Of a DNA stretch of 64,000 nucleotides, positions 16,131 to 24,284 are shown one piece after another (positions within the stretch are counted from its first letter, which is position 1; every line of letters begins with the position of its first letter). Source of the stretch: M0108 sp937862735 (GTDB lineage: Bacteria; Pseudomonadota; Gammaproteobacteria; Chromatiales; Chromatiaceae). Both the position numbers and the translations under genes were made by a program. The stretch spans positions 7,828 through 71,827 of the forward strand of contig CALMDH010000030.1 in the NCBI GenBank assembly GCA_937862735.1, given 5' to 3'. The notes below the pieces were generated by a model. The model was not told the DNA's origin, searched no databases, and saw only the letters and a program-made list of their open reading frames with translations.

Positions 16131-16164
16131 CTTGTAAGAAAAACTGGCCATTTTTTCTTACAAG
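16131..16164. promoter_or_regulatory. AbiE operator: 13-bp inverted repeat
   Basis: Perfect arms CTTGTAAGAAAAA (16131-16143) and TTTTTCTTACAAG (16152-16164) with an 8-nt centre, 15 bp upstream of the AbiEi-type start. AbiEi proteins repress their own promoter by binding inverted repeats at this position, so this is the likely operator. Confidence 0.75.
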
Positions 16165-16179
16165 ATCTAGCCTGTCTGC

Positions 16180-16833
16180 ATGTCCCAAGCCACTGAAAAG
16201 ACGATCCTTCGAAGGGTCTACGGCAAAGGCCGTGGTTGGGCATTCTCGCAGAATGATCTGGCGGACTTTGGCAGCCGTTCGGCGCTGGACGTGGCCCTGC
16301 ATCGCCTGTGCGCGCAGGGGACCATCCGCCGCGTTCTCAGGGGCATCTACGACTACCCGCGGCACAGCGCCCTCCTCGGGGAGCCTTTGAGTCCGGACAT
16401 TGATCAGGTCGCGCACGCCCTGGCGCGCAAATTTGGCTGGCGCATCCTGCCGAACGGCCCCTCCGCGCTGAACCTGATGGGGCTCTCCACCCAGGTGCCG
16501 GCCCAGTACCTCTACCTGTCCGATGGCCCGGATCGGTCCTACCGGGTCGGGACCACGGATCTCGTGTTCAAGCAGACCGCCTTGAAGGAGGCGAGATTCG
16601 TGCTCCGCGAGAGCAGCGTCATCGTCCAGGGGCTCAAGTCGCTGGGGCAAGAAGCCCTGACCGCCGAGGTCATGGCCAAGCTCCGCGACTGGTTGCCGCC
16701 CGCCCTGTGCCCCAAGATTCTCGCCGATACCCGAACGGCGACCGGATGGGTCTATGAAGTCATTCGGAAAATCTGCGGTGGGGGCGGGAATTTGGGCGGC
16801 CCCTTGCCGCACAAAGCGGATGAAATGAATTAG
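16180..16833 (+). CDS. AbiEi-like antitoxin (DUF6088 type)
   Basis: A 217-residue protein with an N-terminal winged helix (FSQNDLADFGSRSALDVALHRLCAQGTIRRVLRGIYDYP) and a DUF6088/AbiEi body (LARKFGWRILPNGPSALNLMGLSTQVPAQYLYLSDG). It is expected to counteract the nucleotidyltransferase toxin encoded 14 bp downstream and to repress the operon through the inverted repeat at 16131-16164. It differs clearly from the orphan AbiEi at 5493-6116, so two unrelated lineages of this antitoxin are present. Confidence 0.87.
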   Translation: MSQATEKTILRRVYGKGRGWAFSQNDLADFGSRSALDVALHRLCAQGTIRRVLRGIYDYPRHSALLGEPLSPDIDQVAHALARKFGWRILPNGPSALNLMGLSTQVPAQYLYLSDGPDRSYRVGTTDLVFKQTALKEARFVLRESSVIVQGLKSLGQEALTAEVMAKLRDWLPPALCPKILADTRTATGWVYEVIRKICGGGGNLGGPLPHKADEMN

Positions 16834-16847
16834 GCGCAGCGAGAACG

Positions 16848-17849
16848 ATGGACAAGATTGCGAACCTCGAAGCCGATCAGCGTCGGGAGCTGTTCCAAGA
16901 GACCGCGGCCCGCAAAGGCATTCATCCCGCCGTCGTGGAAAAAGACTTCTGGGTCTGCTGGGTGCTCAAGCACATTTTTGAAGACCCCGGGATGCGCTCG
17001 CATGTCATTTTCAAGGGAGGTACATCGCTGTCCAAGGTGTTTGGGCTCATTGAGCGCTTTTCCGAAGACATCGACCTGATTCTGGACTGGAGCCTGTTGG
17101 GCTACGGTCCTCGTCAACAGGACCCCTTTCCGGATGACCTGTCCAACACAAAGCGGGACCAGTTTAACAAGCAGTTCAATGAAGCCGCTGCGGCCTACAT
17201 CCGTGAGACTTTGTGCCCGCAACTGTCTGTGTTGCTTGGGATTTGTCCGGCAGTCAGGCTGTCTATCGACGACCACGAAGGGCAAGTGGTGGAGATCCAC
17301 TATCCGGCCGCCTTTTCCCAGACCTATCTGCGCCCCGAAGTGCGACTGGAGATCGGCCCCCTGGCGTCCTGGGTTCCCCACGACGAGTACAGCATCCGAC
17401 CCTATGCTGCCGACGCCTTCCCCAAGATCTTTGCTGAACCCGATTGTCCGGTCATTGCGATCAAGGCCGAGCGGACCTTCTGGGAGAAGGCGACCATCCT
17501 GCATCAGCAGGCTCACAATCCTCGGCCGATTCCCAGTCGGCATTCGCGCCACTACTACGACCTATTCCGTCTCGCCGAGAGTCCTATCCGTGCGGCGGCG
17601 TTGGCCGACTTGCCGCTTCTGGCGGATGTCGTCGCCTTCAAGCAGCGCTTCTACCCCTGCAATTGGGCGAGATACGGCGAGGCCAGGCCGGGAACTTTCA
17701 ATCTGATCCCGCCGCCAGCCGGTATTGACCGATTGGAAGCCGACTATGCACAGATGCGTGTGATGATCTTCGGCGAACGCCCGACGTTTGCGCACATCAT
17801 CGCCGTGCTGCAAGCACTGGAGGACGAGATCAATGGGCGCGTATCGTAG
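16848..17849 (+). CDS. AbiEii-type nucleotidyltransferase toxin
   Basis: A 333-residue DUF1814/AbiEii protein. The nucleotidyltransferase signature HVIFKGGTSLSKVFGLIERFSEDIDL (residues 52-77) holds the GG-S motif and the metal-binding DxD-like EDID; EKDFWVCWVLKHIF precedes it as in the family. AbiEii toxins transfer nucleotides (for tRNA in characterised relatives) and cause abortive infection or plasmid stabilisation. It forms a complete type IV toxin-antitoxin pair with the preceding gene. Confidence 0.9.
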   Translation: MDKIANLEADQRRELFQETAARKGIHPAVVEKDFWVCWVLKHIFEDPGMRSHVIFKGGTSLSKVFGLIERFSEDIDLILDWSLLGYGPRQQDPFPDDLSNTKRDQFNKQFNEAAAAYIRETLCPQLSVLLGICPAVRLSIDDHEGQVVEIHYPAAFSQTYLRPEVRLEIGPLASWVPHDEYSIRPYAADAFPKIFAEPDCPVIAIKAERTFWEKATILHQQAHNPRPIPSRHSRHYYDLFRLAESPIRAAALADLPLLADVVAFKQRFYPCNWARYGEARPGTFNLIPPPAGIDRLEADYAQMRVMIFGERPTFAHIIAVLQALEDEINGRVS

Positions 17850-17879
17850 CGGGTCGGCTGGGGAAAGACGCTTGCCCTG

Positions 17880-19013
17880 TCATGCGACCCCAGCGGCACC
17901 CCCGCCACTCCCTTGCGGGTCCTGTTCCCTGCGCCGGGAGGCGGCCTTTTTCTTTGGCTCTGGAGCCGGCTCCAGAGCCGCCCCTGGTACGTCCGTTCCC
18001 GTGTTCTCCGGCGGCCGTACCTGCAAGGCGGCGATGATGGTACGCAATTCCGCGATATGGGCCGCCCTCTCGGTGAGGGTGGCCACATCAAGGCGCAACT
18101 CCCCGATATTTTTCTCGGTGGCAAGTTGGGCCGTCCGTGCTGCCTCGTGGGCCTCGGCATTGCGCCGGGCCTGGGTCTCGGCCGCCTCGGCACGGAGGAC
18201 TGCCGCTTCGGTGTCCTGATGGGCTTTGGCCAGGGCGCTGCTTAGACGGACACCCTCGGCCTTTGCCTCGGCCACCTGGTCGCGTAACTCATCCAGGGTT
18301 GCCGCCTGTTCTTGGATGCGCCGGACGTACTCCTTGGCCTCGTTCTGGGCCTCCTGGACCGCCGCACGAGCCTGATCGCGCTCCGACTCGTTGCTGGCAA
18401 GGGCCTCGCGCATCTCTTCGAGCTGACCCCGCAGGGCCTCAAGCTGCCCGCGAGCCTGGCCAAGTTCCGCGGATGTCTCCCCGGCCCGCTGGCGTAGTTC
18501 ACGCAGGTCCGCGTCCAGAGCCTCGTTGCGACGACTCCGCTCCTCGGCCAAGGCCCGTTGTTCGCGTGCCTCGGCGTGTGCCTGGTCATGCCCCTGGCGC
18601 TCTTGGGCCAGTGCCTGCGAAGCCCGGTCACGTTCGATACGGACCTGATCTAGGTCCCTGCTTACCTGGTCAGCCAGTTCGACCGCTTCCCGGCGCTCGG
18701 CCTCGAAGCGTCCCCGCTCAACGTCCAGGGCCTCGCGCTCGGCCGCAAGCTGGGCCGCGTGTTGGCGGGTCGCTTCGGTCCATACCAGTTTTCCGGCCTC
18801 GGCTAGGGCCTCCTGGACCCGTGCCGGCACCTGAACCGACTCCGCCCGTGCCTGGCTCGCCTGGCGCCTCTCGCGCCAGCTACGCAAAGCCTCGCTGATG
18901 GTCGTGAAGGACCCGCCCCCTAGCTCCTGGCGCACCGCGGCCAGGGTAGGAGACGCCCCCCGCTCGACCAGGGCCTCGGCGGTCTCGATGATCTGCTCGG
19001 GCGTAATTGCCAT
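17880..19013 (-). CDS. kfrA: KfrA-type DNA-binding coiled-coil protein
   Basis: A 377-residue protein with an N-terminal KfrA helix-turn-helix domain (ITPEQIIETAEALVERGASPTLAAVRQELGGGSFTTISEALRSW) followed by some 250 residues of uninterrupted coiled coil rich in E, R, A and Q, and a basic tail (PKKKAASRRREQ). KfrA of IncP and other broad-host-range plasmids binds its own promoter and supports plasmid maintenance. The matching operator is present just upstream (19030-19067). This gene marks the start of the plasmid backbone in the window. Confidence 0.88.
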   Translation of the reverse strand: MAITPEQIIETAEALVERGASPTLAAVRQELGGGSFTTISEALRSWRERRQASQARAESVQVPARVQEALAEAGKLVWTEATRQHAAQLAAEREALDVERGRFEAERREAVELADQVSRDLDQVRIERDRASQALAQERQGHDQAHAEAREQRALAEERSRRNEALDADLRELRQRAGETSAELGQARGQLEALRGQLEEMREALASNESERDQARAAVQEAQNEAKEYVRRIQEQAATLDELRDQVAEAKAEGVRLSSALAKAHQDTEAAVLRAEAAETQARRNAEAHEAARTAQLATEKNIGELRLDVATLTERAAHIAELRTIIAALQVRPPENTGTDVPGAALEPAPEPKKKAASRRREQDPQGSGGGAAGVA

Positions 19014-19029
19014 GGGCTTAGCCTAATGT

Positions 19030-19067
19030 ATGTTGTAATAGATTGTATAATACAACATATTACAACA
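19030..19067. promoter_or_regulatory. KfrA operator region
   Basis: AT-rich block with overlapping inverted repeats: ATGTTGTAATA (19030-19040) pairs with TACAACAT (19051-19058) and with TATTACAACA (19058-19067). It starts 16 bp upstream of kfrA. KfrA proteins are autoregulators with inverted-repeat operators over their promoter, so this is the probable site. Confidence 0.65.
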
Positions 19068-19141
19068 ATATACAGCGCATCCAAGCCCCTGGCCTACAAC
19101 ATTTCCCACGATGCGGCGGATGCGTGGTGAGTTGCCCCCTT

Positions 19142-19297
19142 CTAGCAGTCTGTCGGGCTTAGGTTTCCGACGTGCTCCTACGCGAAATCCACCCCGCGGG
19201 CACCCGCTGAGGGAGCCGAATTTCGCGTAGCACCACGGGAAATGGCCAAGAATTGCGCAATTTCAGACCCTTCGCGCAAAGTCCGACAGGCTGCTAG
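19142..19297. mobile_element. MITE-like element, 156 bp including CTAG target
   Basis: Terminal inverted repeats CTAGCAGTCTGTCGG (19142-19156) and CCGACAGGCTGCTAG (19283-19297) differ at one base. The outer CTAG may be a duplicated palindromic target. Inside, CTACGCGAAAT (19178-19188) pairs perfectly with ATTTCGCGTAG (19220-19230). There is no ORF. The right end supplies the stop codon of the adjacent minus-strand gene. Confidence 0.65.
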
Positions 19298-19638
19298 GCT
19301 CCATTTTGCTCCCGCCGCTCCTTCCGCAACCTCGCCAGCGTGCTCTCGAAGCTCCGCAGGGTGAAGGAGAACCCCTGGGCGTGCAGGGTCGCCAGCACGG
19401 CCGCGTGACTCGCGCCAGCGGACAGGGCCGCTTCCAGGTCGTCGATGACCTCGCGTAGCCTGGCCGTCTGGGACCTTGGGGTCCTGGCGTGCTCCGCCGC
19501 CAGGTCGCGCAGCGCGGCCGATACCTTGTCTTTGTCCACGGCGTCTCCCCAGGGCGGTCCGCTCCGCACGGTGATCGGTCGCTGTTGCCCGGCGACGATC
19601 TCGGTACCGGGACCCTCGTTCCTTTTCCTACTGCCCAT
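19294..19638 (-). CDS. Small TraK-like plasmid protein, 3' end altered by MITE
   Basis: Up to 114 residues. The recognisable part, LREVIDDLEAALSAGASHAAVLATLHAQGFSFTLRSFESTLARLRKE, parallels the TraK-like protein at 55115-55582 (IETAIESGATHEQIVETLRESGIDISLLTFRSAFYRAR), so the two are probably distant paralogues. TraK proteins bind DNA near oriT. The stop codon TAG lies in the right end of the MITE, so the original C-terminus is probably lost. The start is uncertain: ATG 19638 lacks a Shine-Dalgarno and abuts the palindrome, while GTG 19539 has GGGGAGA ahead of it and would give 81 residues. Confidence 0.6.
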   Translation of the reverse strand: MGSRKRNEGPGTEIVAGQQRPITVRSGPPWGDAVDKDKVSAALRDLAAEHARTPRSQTARLREVIDDLEAALSAGASHAAVLATLHAQGFSFTLRSFESTLARLRKERREQNGA

Positions 19639-19641
19639 GAT

Positions 19642-19659
19642 TTTTTCGCATGCGAAAAA
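19642..19659. promoter_or_regulatory. Backbone palindrome copy 1
   Basis: TTTTTCGCATGCGAAAAA, a perfect 18-bp palindrome, between the trbM-like gene and the TraK-like gene, 3 bp upstream of the latter's ATG. One of seven copies confined to 19.6-56.2 kb. Confidence 0.8.
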
Positions 19660-19669
19660 TTTTTCTGTC

Positions 19670-20221
19670 TCAGCCACCGGCCGACACGGGCGCATCGGCC
19701 AGGACCCAGGTGTAGGTGCAGCGCTCGACCATGGTCCCGTCGGCATCGGGGACCTCCTCGCACTCTTCATCTAACCGCGGGGCCTCGTAGGTCGTGACGG
19801 GGTGGTCGTAGAAGGGGGCGCACATCCGCCACTCGTCGCCGGTCGGCCGGCAGTCAGCGGTGCCATCGAAGTTGCGCAGTCCGCACCAACTGATCTGTTG
19901 GTTTAGGTAGGCCACGAGTTGGGCCGGCTGGCAGGTGGCGCCGTAGCTCGCGATCATCGGGCGCACATCGGCGGCCAGGTCCGTGGCAGGGCACAGGTTC
20001 AGGAAGTCGATCCGCCGGTCGAACAGGGCGGCCGGGGTCGCGGCCGTGATGGCGAAGTAGCGGGCCAGGTAGCCCGCGCACTCGGCGACCCCGGACCCAC
20101 CGACCAGGCACAGGATGGCCCCGCAGGCGGACTCCTGATCGCCGGACAGGGCCGGGGCCGGGGCGGCACTGGCCAGAAGTAGGGTTGCCGCGAGGGCGGC
20201 GAAGGGCTTGGGTTGCTTCAA
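19670..20221 (-). CDS. trbM: TrbM-like conjugal transfer protein
   Basis: A 183-residue exported protein: signal peptide (FAALAATLLLASAAPAPALS) followed by a Cys-rich domain (SACGAILCLVGGSGVAECAGYLARYFAI, LNLCPA, SWCGLRNFDGTADCRPTGDEWRMCAPFY). This is the TrbM pattern known from IncP mating-pair genes, a periplasmic protein of undefined role. The TTG start at 20221 follows AGGAGTGACCC. It is the next-to-last gene of the T4SS operon, 25 bp after the coupling protein. Confidence 0.8.
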   Translation of the reverse strand: MKQPKPFAALAATLLLASAAPAPALSGDQESACGAILCLVGGSGVAECAGYLARYFAITAATPAALFDRRIDFLNLCPATDLAADVRPMIASYGATCQPAQLVAYLNQQISWCGLRNFDGTADCRPTGDEWRMCAPFYDHPVTTYEAPRLDEECEEVPDADGTMVERCTYTWVLADAPVSAGG

Positions 20222-20246
20222 GGGTCACTCCTTATATGTGGAGGGC

Positions 20247-22154
20247 TCAAGCGGCCTGCGCGAACGCGGCCAGGGCCTCGGGGTCGGCGTAGTGGGTGAT
20301 CTGGGCCAGGGCCTCGGCCATGCGCTGCATGTCCTCTGGGCTGGGGTGTCCCCGGGGGACCGGGATTTCGTCGATGGCCGTGCGCACGCTCTCGGCGGTC
20401 GCATAGCGCGGGTCGCCGGCCTCGGCCGGCTCGACGGTCCCGCCCTCGGCCTCGTCCTCGGTGTCCTTGGCCTTCACCGCGACCCGCGGGGCATCCGGCA
20501 GGACCCCCACGAGCGGCGCCGGCAGCGGTAGGGCCGCCAGGCGGCGCGACTTGAAGGTCTTGTCCCGGTAGTAGCGGAGCTTCTGCCCGATCATCGGGTG
20601 CACCCCCTCGACCAGGACGATGGTTTCGTCCTCGCGCAGGTGCGCAATCTCGTCGGTGTCGAGAATGGCCTGCCCGGTCTGGGAGACCTGGCGGGAGCGG
20701 CGGCCCTCGCCATAGCTGTAGCTCGTCTGGTTGACGGTCTTCTGCCCGACGATTTTCGAGATCTGTTCCGCCAGGTCCCGGCGATGCACCGGGGGGCGGT
20801 AGTAGACCCGGGCGCGGTGGTTGTCGATGAAGAACTCGGCCAGCTCCCGGCCATAGACCGCCTGGAGCTGGGCCTCCGACTGGATCACGGTCGCGATGCG
20901 GATACCCCAGCCCCGCACATAGGCCAGGGCGTGGACCAGCTTCTCGACCCGGCCCAGGCTCAGGAACTCGTCCAGCAGCATCAGGACCGGGACCTTGAGC
21001 GCCGGGTCGTCGGCGGGCGTCTCCCCGGCCTTGGTGTTGGCCGCGAGGAAGAACTCGATCAGCAGCCGCACGATGGGCCCCAGGCGTTGCAGGTCGTCCG
21101 GGGCTATGGCGATGTAGAGCGACTGGGGCTCGCGGCGGAAACGGCGCAGGTCGAAGTCGTTGCGCGCCGTGGCGCGGTCGATCAGCGGGTTGGCCCACAG
21201 GGTCAGCTTGGTCGCCAGGGCCGACTTGATTGAGCCCCGCGGCTTCTCCGGCTCGTTGCAGAAGCTCAGGAGATACCGCCGGCACAGGGACGAGACCGCC
21301 ACCCCCTGCTTCTCCAGGTCCTCCAGGAGCGCTTTCAGATACTCCCCGGTCTCCTCCTCCGAGCGGATCAGCCGGTGGACCTGCCCGACCGTGACCGGCC
21401 AGCCCAGGGTTGGCCCGGCTTCGAGCACCAGCAGGATCAGGCCGACCAGCAGGTCCCGGGCCACGTTGTCCCAATAGGGGTCGTGGCTCTCGTTGGGGAC
21501 CAGGATGGCGGCGACGGTCTGCACATCGGTGACCCGTAGGTCGCCCTCGCGCACGTAGGCCAGGACGTTGAAGCCGTGGGTGCGGCCGGTCTCCTGGAGG
21601 GGGTCGAAGCGGTAGACCTTCTGGCCCAGGCCCCGGCCCCGGTAGCCCGAGGTCAGGGTGTAGTTCTCGCCCTTGATGTCCAGGACGATGGCGGACCCCT
21701 GCCAGTGCAGCAGGTTCGGGACCACGAACCCCACACCCTTGCCGGTCCCCGTGGCTGCGGCCAGGAAGGGATGGAGGTCGCCGTTGAAGGCCAGCAGTCG
21801 GCCCCGGTGGCGCCCGAGCAGGATCGAATGGGCCCCGGCCCGGTAGAGTTGTGCCCCGGTAATCTCCCCGCGGCGGGCCAGGCGCGCGGCGCCGTGCAGC
21901 GGCTTGGGCGGCAGCAGGGCGAAGGCGACGAAGGCCGGGATGCCGAGCGCGGCGGCCACGCCCGCGAGACCGGCCAGCAGGAGGTCCCGGGGGTCCACCT
22001 GATGTTGCAGCCCGGCCAGCCACACCCAGGGGGTGAACTCGAAGCGCCCGAGTTCCGCGTAGACCCAGGAAGCCGCGGGCAGGAAGGCCACCAGCCCCAG
22101 CGGGACCGACAGGGCGATGACCCACTTGATCGCGGCGCTGGGGCGCTTCAGCAC
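20247..22154 (-). CDS. virD4: Type IV coupling protein VirD4/TraG
   Basis: A 635-residue hexameric ATPase that couples the relaxosome to the secretion channel. Two N-terminal membrane segments (WVIALSVPLGLVAFLPAA, LLLAGLAGVAAALGIPAFVAFALL) precede the motor domain with Walker A AAATGTGKGVGFVVPNLL and Walker B VPVLMLLDEFLSLGRVEKL. The C-terminus is acidic (KDTEDEAEGG). It overlaps virB11 by 7 bp. Length and motif spacing are normal for the family. Confidence 0.95.
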   Translation of the reverse strand: MLKRPSAAIKWVIALSVPLGLVAFLPAASWVYAELGRFEFTPWVWLAGLQHQVDPRDLLLAGLAGVAAALGIPAFVAFALLPPKPLHGAARLARRGEITGAQLYRAGAHSILLGRHRGRLLAFNGDLHPFLAAATGTGKGVGFVVPNLLHWQGSAIVLDIKGENYTLTSGYRGRGLGQKVYRFDPLQETGRTHGFNVLAYVREGDLRVTDVQTVAAILVPNESHDPYWDNVARDLLVGLILLVLEAGPTLGWPVTVGQVHRLIRSEEETGEYLKALLEDLEKQGVAVSSLCRRYLLSFCNEPEKPRGSIKSALATKLTLWANPLIDRATARNDFDLRRFRREPQSLYIAIAPDDLQRLGPIVRLLIEFFLAANTKAGETPADDPALKVPVLMLLDEFLSLGRVEKLVHALAYVRGWGIRIATVIQSEAQLQAVYGRELAEFFIDNHRARVYYRPPVHRRDLAEQISKIVGQKTVNQTSYSYGEGRRSRQVSQTGQAILDTDEIAHLREDETIVLVEGVHPMIGQKLRYYRDKTFKSRRLAALPLPAPLVGVLPDAPRVAVKAKDTEDEAEGGTVEPAEAGDPRYATAESVRTAIDEIPVPRGHPSPEDMQRMAEALAQITHYADPEALAAFAQAA

Positions 22155-23149
22155 GATGGGCCGGCCTCGGGGAGGAAATAGATCTCCGTCACCCGCTTGC
22201 GGTCCATCTGGACGATGACATCCACCAGGTTCGCCACCAGGGCGCGGATGTCCTCGCGGGTCAGCCCAGCCCCGGCGCTCGACTGGCGCACCATCAGCAT
22301 GAGTTGCTCGACGGCCGCCGCGGCGCTGTTGGCGTGGATGGTCGTGATCGAGCCCGGGTGCCCCGAGTTGACGTTGCGCAGGTAGTAGTACGCCTCGTCG
22401 TCACGCAGCTCGGCGAGCATGATCCGGTCCGGCTTCATGCGCAGACACGACACCAGCAGGTCCTTGACTGTTACCGGCGAGACTCCGGCCCCGTCGCGGC
22501 TGAAGAACAGCCGGGCGGTGTTGGCGTGGGGGAATTGCAGTTCCTTGGCGTCCTCAATGGCGATCAGGCGGTCGTCCAGGGGGATCTCGGCGATCATCGC
22601 CTTCGAGAGCGTGGTCTTGCCCGAGCCCGTGGCCCCCGAGACGATGACGTTGAGCCGATGGGCGACGATCTCCCGCAGGATGGCGGGGACGCTCGTTTGA
22701 TCGCCGGGGCGCCAGCCCGCGAGCCGGGCACGCACCGTCGCCCGATGGCGGGCGGCGCCCGGATCCCCGTTGGCCAGGGGCGCGAAGGTGCCCTTGTCCG
22801 CCAGCTCGTCGAGGGTGAAGGTCACATGCGAGGGCCGGCGGATCGTCACCGAGGGCTCCTCGGCCGCCGGCGGCAGGACGATCTGGACCCGCTCCCCGGT
22901 GGGCAGATGGCCGCTCAGGATCGGCGCCCGCTCGCTGACCGTGGCCGACATGAAGGAGGCCACGGCCCGGGCGAAGGACTGCAACCAGGTCCCCGTGAGG
23001 TTGTCGGCCTGGATGCGCTCCCAGCCGTGGGCGCCTTCGACGAACAGGAGCCCTGGGCCGTTGATGCACAGGTCCGTGACATCCTCGCGTGCCAAGATTG
23101 GGCGGATCGGCCCCAGGATGTCCTGGAGGAGTGCCGTACTAGCGGCCAT
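22148..23149 (-). CDS. virB11: T4SS ATPase VirB11
   Basis: A 333-residue hexameric traffic ATPase at the cytoplasmic base of the channel. It shows Walker A VSGATGSGKTTLSKAM, the Asp box IAIEDAKELQF, Walker B ILMAELRDDEA-type sequence (RIMLAELRDDEAYYYL) and the His box GSITTIHANS. It overlaps virB10 by 11 bp. Length is typical. Confidence 0.95.
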   Translation of the reverse strand: MAASTALLQDILGPIRPILAREDVTDLCINGPGLLFVEGAHGWERIQADNLTGTWLQSFARAVASFMSATVSERAPILSGHLPTGERVQIVLPPAAEEPSVTIRRPSHVTFTLDELADKGTFAPLANGDPGAARHRATVRARLAGWRPGDQTSVPAILREIVAHRLNVIVSGATGSGKTTLSKAMIAEIPLDDRLIAIEDAKELQFPHANTARLFFSRDGAGVSPVTVKDLLVSCLRMKPDRIMLAELRDDEAYYYLRNVNSGHPGSITTIHANSAAAAVEQLMLMVRQSSAGAGLTREDIRALVANLVDVIVQMDRKRVTEIYFLPEAGPSC

Positions 23150-24284
23150 GGCCCCGCCGTAGCTCGTAGACCGGGGACAGGTCCAGGTCGCGGGAGACGA
23201 TGATGCTGATCGGGTCCCCCTGGTTCTTGTGCAGGGTGGGTTTGATCTTCGCCAGTTCGCCCAGGACCCCCGACAGGGTGTTGTCGGTGTTCTGCTGGAT
23301 GAAGTTGCCCTGGTCCGGGGTCAAGGCCTCCTGGGCGTAGGACTCGGCGCCGAAGGAGACCGCCGACATCAGCACCGGGATACCGACCCGCTCCCAGTAG
23401 TGGTTGTCGATGTGCCCGCCGAGGCCCGCCTGACCCAGGGGGCCGGTGCCAGGGGAGGCGATGTCCACGATGACCCCCGTGGGGGTGCGTACCCGATCCC
23501 AGATGACGAAGATCCGGCGCTTGCCGTAGGTCAGGGTGGCGCTGCGGTACTCGCCGAGTATCTGCGAGCCGCGGTCCAGCAGGACCACGGTCCCGTCGGC
23601 CCCATAGACATCCTCGGGCAGGGTGCAGGTGACCAGGCCGGCCTGGTCGCTCTGGATCGCGGTGTCCAGGATGCAGTTGAGGTAGCTGCCCTTGGGCAGG
23701 ATCAAGGTCAGGTCCGCGAGCCGCCGGGCGAAGGCGGTGGTCGTCTTGGTCACGGACAGGTCCAGGCCCCCCTTGCCACGGTCCGCGCCCTCTGTCTCTG
23801 TCTCGCCCCTGGAGGTGCTCGCGCTCGCGCTACCGGACCCGCTGAGGGGGGCCGCCAGGCGGCGCTTCGCGGCCAGCTCCTCGGGGGTCTCGACGTGCTT
23901 GCCCGGCGTGCCCGGGGCCATGGGTGCCGGCGGCAGCATAGTGGGGCCAGGTCCGTAGCGCGGTTCCGGGGGCGGCAGCTCAGGGACGCCCGGTATCGTG
24001 GGAAGCTCCATGGGCGCCGGCTTCGGGGCCGGCGGGGGCTCCGGTACGGCCGGCGCCGGATGCGGGAAGGCCGGGACCTCGTAGGCGCCGACGTTGAACT
24101 TGAGCCGCGGCTTCGCGTTTGCCTCGGCGGTCGGGGCCTCGGGATTCCTGAGTTCCGAGATCAGGACCGCGGCCAGGGTCCCGGCGCCGAGCAGGCCCAG
24201 GGTGGCGATGAAGGCCCACTTCCACAGCGGGCTCGTGGCGCGAGCAACAGGCGCGTCGCCCCGCTCGATGATGCCCTCGCTCAT
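23139..24284 (-). CDS. virB10: T4SS core-complex protein VirB10
   Basis: A 381-residue protein bridging both membranes: short cytoplasmic N-terminus, one membrane helix (WAFIATLGLLGAGTLAAVLI), a long Pro-rich periplasmic stretch and the conserved C-terminal beta-barrel domain (LILPKGSYLNCILDTAIQSD, LLDRGSQILGEYRSATLTYGKRRIFVIWDRVRTP, TPDQGNFIQQNT). It forms the core with VirB7 and VirB9. The ATG overlaps the virB9 stop (ATGA). Confidence 0.95.
   Translation of the reverse strand: MSEGIIERGDAPVARATSPLWKWAFIATLGLLGAGTLAAVLISELRNPEAPTAEANAKPRLKFNVGAYEVPAFPHPAPAVPEPPPAPKPAPMELPTIPGVPELPPPEPRYGPGPTMLPPAPMAPGTPGKHVETPEELAAKRRLAAPLSGSGSASASTSRGETETEGADRGKGGLDLSVTKTTTAFARRLADLTLILPKGSYLNCILDTAIQSDQAGLVTCTLPEDVYGADGTVVLLDRGSQILGEYRSATLTYGKRRIFVIWDRVRTPTGVIVDIASPGTGPLGQAGLGGHIDNHYWERVGIPVLMSAVSFGAESYAQEALTPDQGNFIQQNTDNTLSGVLGELAKIKPTLHKNQGDPISIIVSRDLDLSPVYELRRGHGR

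Noticed and set aside
15848..16243. 131-codon minus-strand ORF with repeated RSPxRYRSPGP segments
   Set aside because: The protein repeat simply reflects the 57-bp direct repeat in DNA, and the frame runs across the AbiE operator. No start site or homologue is apparent.
19669..19770. Upstream extension of the TraK-like frame to 19770
   Set aside because: It would overlap the trbM-like gene and translate the palindrome as FFACEKI. No ribosome site supports it.
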